A stretch of 48,441 nucleotides of DNA from Actinomycetes bacterium (GTDB taxonomy: Bacteria; Actinomycetota; Acidimicrobiia; Acidimicrobiales; JABEUL01): NCBI GenBank assembly GCA_021777355.1, contig JAJYDO010000011.1, positions 1-48,441 of the forward strand. Direction: 5' to 3'. Each line of letters starts with the position of its first letter. Within the stretch, counting starts at the first letter, position 1. This document shows positions 27,304 through 36,324 of this stretch, piece after piece. The notes under the pieces are model-generated. The model was given only the letters and a program-made list of their open reading frames with translations. It had not been told where the DNA came from and did no database searches. Both the position numbers and the translations under genes were made by a program.

Positions 27304-28032
27304 TTACTTTCCTTCTAAAAGCTCTAGAACATTTGGAATAGTGGAGATCTCCCAGTCTGGAATTTGTTCATCATTGGCGGGTCTTGGTCTTCTTGAGCCC
27401 TCTTCGACTATTAAAGCTGCTTTCATCCCGGCTTTTTTGGCTCCATATACGTCAGCCGATGGAGTGTCCCCAACGAAAATTGCGTTTTGGGGATTTACAT
27501 TTGCCATTGAACACGCCATGACAAAGATCTGCTTATCGGGCTTGCATGACTTTGCCGTTTCCGAGCTAAGCGACACGTCAATTAAATTGTCAATTTCAAA
27601 ACGATTCAGTATCTCATCGAAGTAATCATCATCGATATTTGAAACCACTCCAACTTTGATTCCCATGTCTTTGAGCTTCACAAGTGTTTCTTTGCTTCCT
27701 GGCCGGAGACTGGTTTTCCCAACAGTTACCATTCTTTGGCCTTCAAGGGCCTTGTCGATAATTTCTTTATTAGGAGAAGCTCCGAAGTATTTCAAAAAAC
27801 CGACAAGAGCTTGGCTGAATAGATCTCTGTGCAAGTAAAAGGGCTCGGATCCAATTTCAAGAAAAGCCTCGCCGAGGCCTTGGCGGTATGCGGCGGCCAA
27901 ATTCTTCGAATCTGGCTCAAGACCAGCATCTATTGCCAGTTCGTAAAGAACCACGCCAAAAGGGTCCCTAATATCTCTAAGGCTGAACAGGGTTCCGGCT
28001 AAGTCGAAAAAAACGGCATCAATTTGAGGCAT
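27304..28032 (-). CDS. HAD-superfamily hydrolase (ACAD10-like N-terminal domain as separate gene)
   Basis: HAD phosphatase-like protein of about 242 residues: nucleophile motif VFFDLAGTLF, where the usual second Asp (DxD) is replaced by Ala, a helical cap, VVSNIDDDY (motif II), KPDKQIF (motif III Lys) and FVGDTPSADVYGAKKAG (motif IV). DLAGT instead of DxDGT suggests weakened phosphatase chemistry. The track start is 24 codons upstream. I choose the ATG at 28032 because a perfect TATAAT lies seven bases before it (leaderless start) and homology begins there. First gene of the operon with kinase, ACAD and SDR. Confidence 0.85.
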   Translation of the reverse strand: MPQIDAVFFDLAGTLFSLRDIRDPFGVVLYELAIDAGLEPDSKNLAAAYRQGLGEAFLEIGSEPFYLHRDLFSQALVGFLKYFGASPNKEIIDKALEGQRMVTVGKTSLRPGSKETLVKLKDMGIKVGVVSNIDDDYFDEILNRFEIDNLIDVSLSSETAKSCKPDKQIFVMACSMANVNPQNAIFVGDTPSADVYGAKKAGMKAALIVEEGSRRPRPANDEQIPDWEISTIPNVLELLEGK

Positions 28033-28039
28033 ATTATTT

Positions 28040-28061
28040 ATTATATAATGCATATGCATTA
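28040..28061. promoter_or_regulatory. Operator palindrome and -10 box of the ACAD10-like operon
   Basis: TAATGCATATGCATTA (28046-28061) is a perfect 16-bp palindrome in the 44-base space between the divergent HAD and TetR genes. On the minus strand it abuts a perfect -10 TATAAT (28045-28040), which is followed after seven bases by the HAD ATG. On the plus strand TAGAAT (28060-28065) could serve the TetR gene. A dimeric TetR protein bound here would block both promoters. Confidence 0.7.
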
Positions 28062-28076
28062 GAATGCTAATTGAAG

Positions 28077-28709
28077 ATGCCATCAGACGACACCAGAAAC
28101 GCAATAATTTCCTCCGCCGAGAAGCTTTTCGCCAAAAAGGGCATTGACGCTGCCTCTTTGAGGGAGATCAATTCCCTGGCAGGCCAGAAGAACTCAACTT
28201 CGCTTCAATATCACTTTGAGGACCGGGCAGGACTGTTAAAGGCAGTATTAGCTAAGCACTACATGGCAGTTGAGTATCAAAGGCATGCGCTTTTGGATGA
28301 AATTGAGTCAACTCACACGACATCAATCAGAACTCTGGCCGCTGCATTGGTTAGACCTCTTGCTTCCAAGTTGGAAGATGACTCAGGCGGTCGAGAGTAC
28401 CTCCAAATAATGGCCGAGATTCTTAATCGCCCGGATCTATTGTTCAGGGACTTGATTAGCTCCAGAAAAAATGACTCTACCGACCGATGGAGATCAATGG
28501 TTGGAAAACTACTCCCTGACGTGGCAGTATCAAAATTGCATAGGCGCTTTGTAGCTATTCGGATTGCCCACTTGGAACTTTCCAGGCGGGCTGCCTCTCC
28601 AAAAAGGCGAGACAACAAATTATTTACAAGTGACCTAATTGATATTGTTACTTCAATCTTGGAAGCACCCGTCTCAAAAGAAACCGAACAATACCTCTCT
28701 AATCGCTGA
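28077..28709 (+). CDS. TetR family regulator, divergent from the ACAD10-like operon
   Basis: About 210 residues. The N-terminal helix-turn-helix is AIISSAEKLFAKKGIDAASLREI followed by the recognition region ending SLQYHFEDRAGLL. A helical ligand-binding domain follows. The track uses TTG at 28071, but the ATG at 28077 is equally good. Only 44 bases separate it from the HAD start, and the shared palindrome makes it the likely repressor of the operon and of itself, released probably by an acyl-CoA. Its 3' end overlaps the 3' end of the convergent acylase gene by 11 bases. Confidence 0.88.
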   Translation: MPSDDTRNAIISSAEKLFAKKGIDAASLREINSLAGQKNSTSLQYHFEDRAGLLKAVLAKHYMAVEYQRHALLDEIESTHTTSIRTLAAALVRPLASKLEDDSGGREYLQIMAEILNRPDLLFRDLISSRKNDSTDRWRSMVGKLLPDVAVSKLHRRFVAIRIAHLELSRRAASPKRRDNKLFTSDLIDIVTSILEAPVSKETEQYLSNR

Positions 28710-31023
28710 CAACTTCCTCAATCCATAGATCGCTACAAGAAAGTATGTCCTTTTCACTAAAGAGAAGAGGTCTTAGTTCCTTATTTACATAATCTTGAAT
28801 CTGGTCTTTATGATGGGGAGACGCAAGGTCTTCACTCTGGCCGTATACAAGTACGCCATGGGCATTTGGACCACTCTCTTCAAAGGAAAGCACATATAGA
28901 AATGAAGTTCCACAGGAAACCGAATACCCGCCGGTTGTAAGTCCAGTTTTCTCGGTTCTTCCTGGAATATGCTCTCCTACTCCCAGCAGATCTTCACGTT
29001 TCTCGCGTGAGGAGTTCGGCAGTTCGTTTACCGGTGACAAAATATTGGTAGCTCCGTCAGTTTCGTGTGCTCCATGAACCGGAATTTTCTCTCCGCTGAT
29101 TAGGGCAAACTGCGCAACTCCCGGAGATGCGTCAAGTGGTAATCCGGCACTTTCTAAAGCTTTAACCGCATTGATAACTGCATTTTTAATATGGCTAGAG
29201 TTCTCAAGGCTTACCAATTGGCAAGGAGTGTTAAAAGACGAGTTCACGTCAAATGAATCTTGATATAAAGCTCCTGCATCTTTGAGGCTGGCTAGGTCAA
29301 AACCGGCCAAAAACTCCCTGAATAAAATGGCGCCTTTTGAGTCGAGGTTAAAATGCAAATCCCAGTTTCTCAAGATTTTACTTATCTCCAAAAATTCAGG
29401 CTCTCCGGCTTCACCAAACTCTTCAAGTCGCCGCACCAATTGGTCTATGATTAAAGCGCCTGTCTCACTTTTATTTGAAAGCGCCTTTTTAATCAAATCG
29501 TCTTTGGTTATTCTCCCTCCTTCGCCGGTTCCGCCTCTTTGAAGCGTGGCTAAGCACGCCCTCGTCCTCGGAGTGGGAGCCTCGATTAGTCCCTGCATCG
29601 GAGAGAAATCTTCAATCAACTCCTTAGGGTTAGTCAGCCAAGGAGAGTCATTGGAATTTGTGACAAAATCATCTCTGGAGAGTTGTGGAAGTGAAGAAAA
29701 CGGCACAAGTCCCGGAGCCGGCGAATTAGGATCGTCTGCCCAGTCGCAGTCAGGGCTAGAACCGTCTAGCATTGCAATCCGATTATCAAGCAGCAATTTG
29801 GTAAAAGGATCATTCTCTATTTTGTCCAATAGCCACTTCTTGCCGCTCTCCGACAAATTTGGAGTTCTGGATGAATCAATGTACCAAGTTTTGCCCTCTT
29901 TGTCTGCTGCAATCGTGTTAGCCCACGGCATTCCATTTTCGTTCTCGTGGGCTCTTTTGAACTCTTCCATTGAACTAGCAGCATCCATCTCCATGAACTG
30001 CGGAATAAAGGCCAAGTTCCCGATATTTGCATCCCTTGAACTTAGAGCGAACTCATTGGTCCAGCCTAGAAGAGGAAGATTTAAAATTGGTCCGTACTGG
30101 CTTGACCAAACTTCTTTTGTCACCTCTTCAACCATCTCGTCTCTCTTAACTTTTACGGTTATGCGGTGACAATCCATTTGAACTAAATGATCGCCATAGT
30201 AGTAGCTAGTGGGATCCTCCTCATTCAATCGAAGTTTGTAAATAGTGAAGCGTTTCCCGACTGAAAAAGTATGGGTCCATGCGACATTGGCATTAAAACC
30301 AATTAAAATGCCGGGTGCGCCAACCAATGTGGCCCCGTAAACGTCAATTTCTCCGGGAATAGTTAAGTGGCATTCCCAGAACCTATTCTCCCCATACCAC
30401 GGGAAATGAGGATTTCCTACAACCATGCCTCGGCCATTGCTGCTTAAATCGCCTCCAATTGCCCATCCGTTACTCGCAAGCGCCCCGCCTGGAAGAGAAG
30501 AGAGCGGCGGCGTTGGAGCAGGACCATCGGGACCCGGCGGCGCTGCAATTGCCATAAATGGAATCAAGTTTCTCGAACTTGCCGCTAGGGCAATGTCTGA
30601 ATAAAATGCCACCAAGTCGTACTCCGAAATAGGCTTTAGCCACTCCTCATTTCTTACCCATGCCGGGAAATCCTCCGGCTTGGCGTTTTTCAGAAAGTAA
30701 TTGATTCCGGCAGCAAAGCCTTTTACAAAATCTTGGCCTTTTTGCGGAATTGTGTCGAATCCATCTTGTGCAACTTCTCTCAAGCCCAGGTATTTATAGC
30801 CGGCATCGCTGATAATATTTGCATCGTTTTCTCCCGGGCCAAAGTAAAAGGATCTTTCTCCTCTCACCTTTACTATTTGGTCCATAAGAGTTGCTATATG
30901 GTGTTTCGAACACGCGTATCCTTGTCCAAACCCAAGGTCGCCCATGTTCTTGGCCTTGATATGTGGAACGCCTTTTGTGGTCCAGCGAATCTCGCAGCTA
31001 TAAGACTTGTTTGAAGCGTCCAC
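28699..31023 (-). CDS. Penicillin acylase family N-terminal nucleophile hydrolase
   Basis: Ntn-hydrolase that cleaves amide bonds of N-acyl compounds (beta-lactam side chains, acyl-homoserine lactones or lipopeptides, depending on the member). The autoprocessing site is GGALASNGWAIGG, giving Ser184 as the predicted nucleophile after cleavage from a 183-residue alpha chain. The beta chain then has VVGNPHFPWYGENRFWECHL and GATLVGAPGILIGFN, close to AHL-acylase/aculeacin-acylase-like members. Most relatives are exported, but no signal peptide is visible, and an in-frame TAA immediately before the GTG rules out a longer N-terminus. It is the second gene after the ferritin-like gene. Confidence 0.87.
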   Translation of the reverse strand: MDASNKSYSCEIRWTTKGVPHIKAKNMGDLGFGQGYACSKHHIATLMDQIVKVRGERSFYFGPGENDANIISDAGYKYLGLREVAQDGFDTIPQKGQDFVKGFAAGINYFLKNAKPEDFPAWVRNEEWLKPISEYDLVAFYSDIALAASSRNLIPFMAIAAPPGPDGPAPTPPLSSLPGGALASNGWAIGGDLSSNGRGMVVGNPHFPWYGENRFWECHLTIPGEIDVYGATLVGAPGILIGFNANVAWTHTFSVGKRFTIYKLRLNEEDPTSYYYGDHLVQMDCHRITVKVKRDEMVEEVTKEVWSSQYGPILNLPLLGWTNEFALSSRDANIGNLAFIPQFMEMDAASSMEEFKRAHENENGMPWANTIAADKEGKTWYIDSSRTPNLSESGKKWLLDKIENDPFTKLLLDNRIAMLDGSSPDCDWADDPNSPAPGLVPFSSLPQLSRDDFVTNSNDSPWLTNPKELIEDFSPMQGLIEAPTPRTRACLATLQRGGTGEGGRITKDDLIKKALSNKSETGALIIDQLVRRLEEFGEAGEPEFLEISKILRNWDLHFNLDSKGAILFREFLAGFDLASLKDAGALYQDSFDVNSSFNTPCQLVSLENSSHIKNAVINAVKALESAGLPLDASPGVAQFALISGEKIPVHGAHETDGATNILSPVNELPNSSREKREDLLGVGEHIPGRTEKTGLTTGGYSVSCGTSFLYVLSFEESGPNAHGVLVYGQSEDLASPHHKDQIQDYVNKELRPLLFSEKDILSCSDLWIEEVVSD

Positions 31024-31743
31024 TTACGCAGCTATTAGACTTGAGAATTTCTTGGCGGTGTTTCCATAAATCGTGAGGCCTAAATTATTCAGCCGTTTCA
31101 AATATCCCGTCGAGAGATAAGCAACTAGCTTGTGGCCTTGGCCAAGCCTCAAGAAAGCTAGGAAAGGAGCAGATTTTGCTCCGCTGGCCGAAGCCATTCT
31201 AAATAACATTTCTCTTGCAGCTATGGCTGCTCTAAGCTTTGAAATTGGGGATCTGTCAATTAGCTCTCGCAGCTTTTCTTCAGCGTACTTTTCGTGCTGT
31301 GCTTCGTCATTCAACACAGTGTCGATAAAATCGGCAGTATCGGTGTCTACCACTTCTTTTAGCCACCTAAGTAAGTCGGATGCGATCCCCTCTCCCAAAA
31401 AAGACCACATGGCATTTTGAATCTCATTCCCACTTTCTTTGCCATGGTATTGGTTTAAGGAATCAACATAGGGTTTCATTGCACGTTCCGGGTCGGCGCC
31501 AAGGGCGACAAGCCGTTTGACAAAACCCTTATGATGTCTCAGCTCTTGAGCCGCAAATTTCTTGTAAGTGGCCGAGATATCTGGAGTGACGCTCTTTTCT
31601 GCCAACTCCTTGGCACCTTCGTAGGCTTTTAACTCGCCGTAAGCTATGGCACCCAGTACTTGATATAAAGACTTGTTATTTTCCCATTTTGCGATGCTTT
31701 TTTGACCGCTCGCGCTTATGGCGCCACTTTCTTTGCCTTCCAC
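31024..31743 (-). CDS. Ferritin-like diiron protein, MiaE_2-type
   Basis: Helical-bundle protein of 239 residues with carboxylate/His diiron ligands: AYGELKAYEG, AAQELRHHKGF, GEGIASDLL and NDEAQHEKY. LVALGADPERAMKPYVDSLNQYH matches, from memory, the actinobacterial MiaE_2 ferritin-like family (tRNA-hydroxylase-like, function unproven). Starts at GTG with a strong GAGGAGG in front. Its TAA is directly followed, in the same frame, by the GTG of the acylase gene, so rare stop readthrough would fuse the two. The promoter region has a TATAAA box and an 8-bp inverted repeat. Confidence 0.8.
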   Translation of the reverse strand: MEGKESGAISASGQKSIAKWENNKSLYQVLGAIAYGELKAYEGAKELAEKSVTPDISATYKKFAAQELRHHKGFVKRLVALGADPERAMKPYVDSLNQYHGKESGNEIQNAMWSFLGEGIASDLLRWLKEVVDTDTADFIDTVLNDEAQHEKYAEEKLRELIDRSPISKLRAAIAAREMLFRMASASGAKSAPFLAFLRLGQGHKLVAYLSTGYLKRLNNLGLTIYGNTAKKFSSLIAA

Positions 31744-31778
31744 TTAAATTACCTCCTCGGGACAGCTTTTATGAACCT

Positions 31779-31803
31779 AACTGATTACTCAATCAGTTTA
31801 TAG
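31779..31803 (-). promoter_or_regulatory. -10 box with overlapping operator-like inverted repeat
   Basis: AACTGATT-ACTC-AATCAGTT (31779-31798) has perfect 8-bp arms. On the minus strand it directly follows TATAAA (31803-31798), so it covers the likely transcription start of the ferritin-like/acylase operon, a classic repressor position. The rest of the gap up to 32141 shows no recognisable gene. Confidence 0.5.
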
Positions 31804-32141
31804 CCTGACCAGACATTTGACAAATTGGGATGAAAATAGAACCTATGATCCCATCAGCAGCCAAAGCCAGAAGACTGGCGATACCTCCAATGAAAACCGA
31901 GACTTTTGGAAAACTAAAGCTCTTAAAAACCATTCACATTGTTTGTGACTGAAAAAGGATTTGAAAAACAACTTTCTGGGCCCGCCACCTGACAAGTTGA
32001 AAATGCTAATGGAGCGTGGCTTGGAAGATTCTTTTCGGTGGTATCCTTAATGAGCCCATCTGAGCTCTTATGATCCAGCGAATCTGCCAATTTGACCACT
32101 GATGGAATAAGACCGTTCAACCTCTATCCGGCATTGAAATT

Positions 32142-33740
32142 ATGAATGAAGTCACTAATCGAGAAGTACTAAGCCAATCTAAAAGACGCAGAACTTTTGC
32201 CATTATCTCCCATCCCGATGCCGGAAAAACTACTCTGACAGAAAAGCTGCTGCTATACGCTGGGGCCGTTAGCGAAGCTGGTGCCGTCAAGGCAAGAGGA
32301 AGCAGGCGGCGTGCCACCTCCGATTGGATGGCAATGGAGCAAGAGCGAGGAATCTCGATCACCTCAACTGCTCTCCAATTCACGTATAAAGATCATGTGA
32401 TCAACTTGTTGGACACACCAGGCCACCGTGACTTTAGCGAAGATACCTACAGGGTGCTTTCGGCAGCTGACTCTGCTGTGATGGTTCTTGACACAGCTAA
32501 GGGAATCGAAGCGCAAACTCTGAAGCTTTTCCAGGTGTGCAGGTCTCGCAAATTGCCAATAATTACTTTCTTAAATAAGTTTGACAGGCCAGGAAAGGAA
32601 CCTATTGAACTTCTAGACGAAATAGAAAAAGAGATCGATCTCATCCCGGCTCCTCTCACCTGGCCGGTTGGCATCCCAGGAGATTTTAAGGGCGTAGTAG
32701 ATAGGAGAGATGGGAACTTCATAAGGTACTCGCGAACCGCCAGAGGAGCAACCGAAGCAAAAGAAGAGATTTTAGATCCCAAAAGAGCAAGAATTGAGGA
32801 GGGCAAATACTTCGAGCAAGCTATAGAGGAGTGCGACCTTCTCAATGGGACCGGAGCCAATTTCGACTCTGGCCTTTTCCTCTCGGGAATTCAGACTCCC
32901 GTATTTGTTGGCTCGGCATTAACTAACTTTGGCGTACGCATGCTGCTTGAAGCCGTAATTGAACTCTCCCCAAGTCCAAGTGCCAGGCCCGATTATAAGG
33001 GCGATCTAAGGCCACTTGATTCTCCATTTTCGGGATTTGTATTTAAAGTCCAAGCAAATATGGATCCCTCTCATCGGGATCACATTGCCTTTGTAAGAGT
33101 GTGCTCGGGAAAATTTGAGCGTGGAATGAATTTAATTCATCAACCCAGCCTGAAGCCTTTTAGGACCAAGTATGCGGCATCTGTTTTTGGATCTGAACGA
33201 GACACTATTGATGAGGCATATCCGGGAGATGTCATAGGGCTGGTTAATGCCAGTGACCTGCAAATCGGAGATACATTATTTGAAAACGAAGAAGTTAAAT
33301 ATCCTCCAATTGCTTCATTTGCCCCTGAATTATTTGCAAAAGTCAGGGCAAAAGATACCGGCAGATACAAACAATTCAAAAAAGGAATTGTGCAGCTGGA
33401 ACGTGAAGGCACGATTCAGCTTCTCTATGATCTCAAAGCTGAGGGAGACCCGATTGCAGCAGCCGTTGGTGAGATGCAGTTTGAAGTATTAGCCCATCGA
33501 ATGCAAGCCGAGTTCGGCGCAGAAATTGAGATGACAAGAACGCCGCACAAACTGGCAAGGGTCACTGATATTGATACTGCTAATTTGTTGGCCGGTGTCG
33601 GCGGAAACAAAGTAATGAAGCGGAGCGACGGAACTTATTTGGCGCTTTTTGAAAGCCCCTACTGGCTCCAGCGAATTCAAGGAGACCACCCTGAATGGAA
33701 ACTTGACACAATAGTGACCGGAACTAGTCAAGTTCAATAA
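32142..33740 (+). CDS. prfC: Peptide chain release factor 3
   Basis: Translational GTPase that recycles RF1/RF2 from the ribosome after termination. G1 is SHPDAGKTTLTEK (about residues 23-35), G2 is in ERGISITSTA, G3 is LLDTPGHRDFSEDTYR, where DFSEDTYR is diagnostic for RF3, and G4 is FLNKFDRPGKEPIELLDEIE. The C-terminal half (GDTLFENE, FAPELFAKVRAKD, LEREGTIQLL, AAVGEMQFEVLAHRMQAEF) is the normal RF3 domain set. 532 residues is standard. It is monocistronic, and no good ribosome-binding site is visible before the ATG. Confidence 0.96.
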   Translation: MNEVTNREVLSQSKRRRTFAIISHPDAGKTTLTEKLLLYAGAVSEAGAVKARGSRRRATSDWMAMEQERGISITSTALQFTYKDHVINLLDTPGHRDFSEDTYRVLSAADSAVMVLDTAKGIEAQTLKLFQVCRSRKLPIITFLNKFDRPGKEPIELLDEIEKEIDLIPAPLTWPVGIPGDFKGVVDRRDGNFIRYSRTARGATEAKEEILDPKRARIEEGKYFEQAIEECDLLNGTGANFDSGLFLSGIQTPVFVGSALTNFGVRMLLEAVIELSPSPSARPDYKGDLRPLDSPFSGFVFKVQANMDPSHRDHIAFVRVCSGKFERGMNLIHQPSLKPFRTKYAASVFGSERDTIDEAYPGDVIGLVNASDLQIGDTLFENEEVKYPPIASFAPELFAKVRAKDTGRYKQFKKGIVQLEREGTIQLLYDLKAEGDPIAAAVGEMQFEVLAHRMQAEFGAEIEMTRTPHKLARVTDIDTANLLAGVGGNKVMKRSDGTYLALFESPYWLQRIQGDHPEWKLDTIVTGTSQVQ

Positions 33741-33768
33741 ATTCAGATAATTTAGCGGCAAGTGACAC

Positions 33769-33782
33769 AAAAGTGAACTTTT
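33769..33782. repeat. Palindromic motif AAAAGTRAACTTTT, copy 1
   Basis: AAAAGT-GA-ACTTTT lies between the RF3 stop codon and the small membrane-protein ORF. A second copy with spacer AA is at 34064-34077. A T-run follows this copy, so on the plus strand it could also help terminate the RF3 transcript. Confidence 0.5.
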
Positions 33783-33808
33783 TTGTTGCTTGCTTCTTTA
33801 TTACCGGT

Positions 33809-34045
33809 TCAAATTATTGCCGCTCTTTTCAGAGAAACCATGGCTGATCCAAAAGATTGGCTAAACATCTCAATTAGCCATTCAATTAAGAGTGTGGTGG
33901 CACTTCCTGCCAAGCCTCCGATCTCAGGTGGAATGCCCGTCTCAATAGCAATCACGACACCTATCAAATACCCGGCACTTGTTGCAATGGTTTTAGGCCA
34001 GGTGGGTGACAGCTGCTTTGTAATAGTAGATTGAAATTCTGCCAT
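33809..34045 (-). CDS. Possible small membrane protein (holin-like in shape)
   Basis: 78 residues, not recognised. Two hydrophobic stretches (ATSAGYLIGVVIAI and GLAGSATTLLIEWLIEMF) separated by a short turn suggest a hairpin membrane protein. It lies downstream of acetyl-CoA synthetase on the same strand, 132 bases after its stop, and is flanked by the two AAAAGTRAACTTTT palindromes. No ribosome-binding site is obvious. A plus-strand ORF of 83 codons overlaps it almost completely. I prefer the minus strand because its hydrophobic pattern looks like a real protein. Confidence 0.4.
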   Translation of the reverse strand: MAEFQSTITKQLSPTWPKTIATSAGYLIGVVIAIETGIPPEIGGLAGSATTLLIEWLIEMFSQSFGSAMVSLKRAAII

Positions 34046-34061
34046 GACAAGATCGTGGCAG

Positions 34062-34079
34062 GCAAAAGTAAACTTTTGC
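34062..34079. repeat. Palindromic motif AAAAGTRAACTTTT, copy 2
   Basis: GCAAAAGT-AA-ACTTTTGC is a perfect 8-bp-arm inverted repeat just upstream of the small membrane-protein ORF. A half-site ACTTTTGC recurs at 34116-34123. Confidence 0.55.
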
Positions 34080-34177
34080 GTCCAATAGTGGTGCTTTCAA
34101 GTTAACTTCAGTTGAACTTTTGCCTATTTGATCTAGAAACTAAATCAATAGCTATTTTCAAATTTGAGTGTTGAAAC

Positions 34178-36214
34178 TTACTCTTCGGACGGGGAGCTTT
34201 GTGCCCTTTTCTTGATCTCTTCAACTACGTTTGGATCTGCCAAAGTGGTGGTATCTCCAAGATGCCGCCCCTCGGCAACATCTCTTAAAAGACGTCTCAT
34301 AATTTTGCCGCTTCTGGTTTTGGGAAGATCGTCTGTGAATACTATTGTCTTTGGTCTTGCAATAGCTCCAATTTTAGAAGCGACATGGCTTCTTAACTCT
34401 TCCCCTTTTTCAGGCGTTGCTTCATGTCCCCCTTTAAGGGTAACAAAGGCCATTATGGCTTGACCCGTCATGGCGTCATTTGCTCCTACTACAGCTGCCT
34501 CGGCCACGCTTTGGTGATCCACTAGTGCAGATTCAACCTCGGTAGTTGAAACCCGATGGCCTGAAACATTCATTACATCATCTACTCGTCCCAACAGCCA
34601 CAGATATCCGTCATCATCGACCTTGGCTCCATCTCCTGCAAAGTATCTCCCCGGAAATCGGCTCCAATATGTTTCTTTATACCTTTCAGGATCACCGTAA
34701 ATACCGCGAAGCATAGATGGCCAAGGACGAGTAAGTGTCAAATATCCCCCTCCCTTTTCCACCTTCTTCCCTTCATCGTCCACCACTTCGGCACCAATGC
34801 CAGGAAGGGGAAAAGTTGCTGATCCCGGTTTAGTCTCAGTTATTCCTGGGAGAGGCGAAATCATAATTCCGCCGGTTTCTGTCTGCCACCAAGTATCAAC
34901 CACGGGGCAAGTGCTTCCACCTATGTGTTCTCGATACCACATCCAAGCCTCTGGGTTTATCGGTTCGCCAACACTTCCTAAAAGCCTTAGTGAGGAGAGG
35001 TCGTGTTTCGCCGGATACTCGGCGCCCCATTTCATGAATGTTCTTATTGCCGTGGGTGCCGTGTACAAAATTGTTACTTTGTAGTCCTCCACAATTGACC
35101 ACCACCGCTCTCGATTCGGAAAATCTGGAGTGCCTTCATACATGACGCTTGTAGCCCCGTTTGCAAGCGGTCCATAGACAATGTAGCTATGTCCCGTTAC
35201 CCACCCGATATCGGCAGAGCACCAAAAAATATCGGTCTCACGGTGCAGGTCAAATACTGCTTTATGCGTGAATGCAACTTGTGTTAGATATCCGCCGGTG
35301 GTATGCATTATTCCCTTTGGCTTGGCGGTTGTTCCGGAAGTATAAAGGAGGAACAGAAGCTGCTCAGAGTCCAGAGATTCTGGAGAGCCATCTGCGTCCG
35401 GGTCATTTTTAACCTGCTCGACTAATTCATGCCACCAAATGTCTCTTCCCTCCACAAAATTGACGCTGCCCTCGGGAGAACTATCACCTATCCGCTGTAC
35501 AACCACAACATGTTCAATACTTGGACACTGGCTGACTGCCACGTCCGCGTTCACCTTTAGAGGCACCACCGCTCCGCGTCTCCAGCCTCCGTCTGCAGTT
35601 ATTAGTACGTGTGCCTTTGCGTCGTCAATGCGGTCCCTTAGTGCATCTGAAGAAAACCCTCCGAAAACCACCGAATGCGCGGCACCAATGCGCGCACAAG
35701 CAAGCATTGCCACAACTATTTCGGGAATCATTGGCATATAAATTGCCACCCTGTCTCCGGTTTTGACGCCCAATTTACGCAATGCTCCAGCGAAAATCAC
35801 AACCTCGTCCAAAAGTGCAGAATAAGTAATAGTTCTTTTGTCTCCCGGCTCGCCCTCGAAATAATAAGCGACTCTGTTGCCATAACCTGCCTCCACGTGG
35901 CGATCCAGGCAGTTGACCGACACGTTCAACTTTCCTCCGACAAACCACTTCGAAAAGGGAAGTTTCCAATTTAAGACTTCATCCCAAGGCTGATCCCATT
36001 TCAATTCGCTGGCTTTTGCTGCCCAAAAGGACTCCGGATCTGCCTCTGCCTCTTCATAAATTGCCGCATCACCATAAATAGAATGCGCCTTGAACTGGTC
36101 AGATGGTGGGAATGATCGATTTTCGCTAAAGTAGTCCTCGATGGCGGGTCCGCCTGGTTTGCTAATGGAGCCTGGCTTTTCGTCGAGAGCCGAAGATGGG
36201 TCTGTGTCATTCAT
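34178..36214 (-). CDS. acs: Acetyl-CoA synthetase (AMP-forming)
   Basis: Converts acetate, ATP and CoA to acetyl-CoA. About 678 residues, as expected. [20 protein letters not shown] is the family N-terminal block, [12 protein letters not shown] the ATP loop, [11 protein letters not shown] the A5 motif, [23 protein letters not shown] the A7/A8 region and [10 protein letters not shown] holds the catalytic, acetylation-regulated lysine. The track start is four codons upstream, but that ATG is part of ATGGAGG, whose GGAGG serves the ATG at 36214 with five-base spacing. It is divergent from the DUF2156 gene. Together with the nearby thiolase and thioesterase it fits acetate/fatty-acid use. Confidence 0.95.
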   Translation of the reverse strand: MNDTDPSSALDEKPGSISKPGGPAIEDYFSENRSFPPSDQFKAHSIYGDAAIYEEAEADPESFWAAKASELKWDQPWDEVLNWKLPFSKWFVGGKLNVSVNCLDRHVEAGYGNRVAYYFEGEPGDKRTITYSALLDEVVIFAGALRKLGVKTGDRVAIYMPMIPEIVVAMLACARIGAAHSVVFGGFSSDALRDRIDDAKAHVLITADGGWRRGAVVPLKVNADVAVSQCPSIEHVVVVQRIGDSSPEGSVNFVEGRDIWWHELVEQVKNDPDADGSPESLDSEQLLFLLYTSGTTAKPKGIMHTTGGYLTQVAFTHKAVFDLHRETDIFWCSADIGWVTGHSYIVYGPLANGATSVMYEGTPDFPNRERWWSIVEDYKVTILYTAPTAIRTFMKWGAEYPAKHDLSSLRLLGSVGEPINPEAWMWYREHIGGSTCPVVDTWWQTETGGIMISPLPGITETKPGSATFPLPGIGAEVVDDEGKKVEKGGGYLTLTRPWPSMLRGIYGDPERYKETYWSRFPGRYFAGDGAKVDDDGYLWLLGRVDDVMNVSGHRVSTTEVESALVDHQSVAEAAVVGANDAMTGQAIMAFVTLKGGHEATPEKGEELRSHVASKIGAIARPKTIVFTDDLPKTRSGKIMRRLLRDVAEGRHLGDTTTLADPNVVEEIKKRAQSSPSEE

Positions 36215-36324
36215 TGGGTCCTCCATGAAACTAAATTGAGTGTGGTTTAATTATTTCACCTTAGAACAAATAGACATGGCAAATCTGTGAAACTATTGAG
36301 TAGCGAAAATGGCAGGGCCGATTA

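Noticed and set aside
33783-34034. Plus-strand ORF of 83 codons
   Set aside because: It overlaps the minus-strand membrane-protein ORF, has no ribosome-binding site, and its sequence looks less protein-like.
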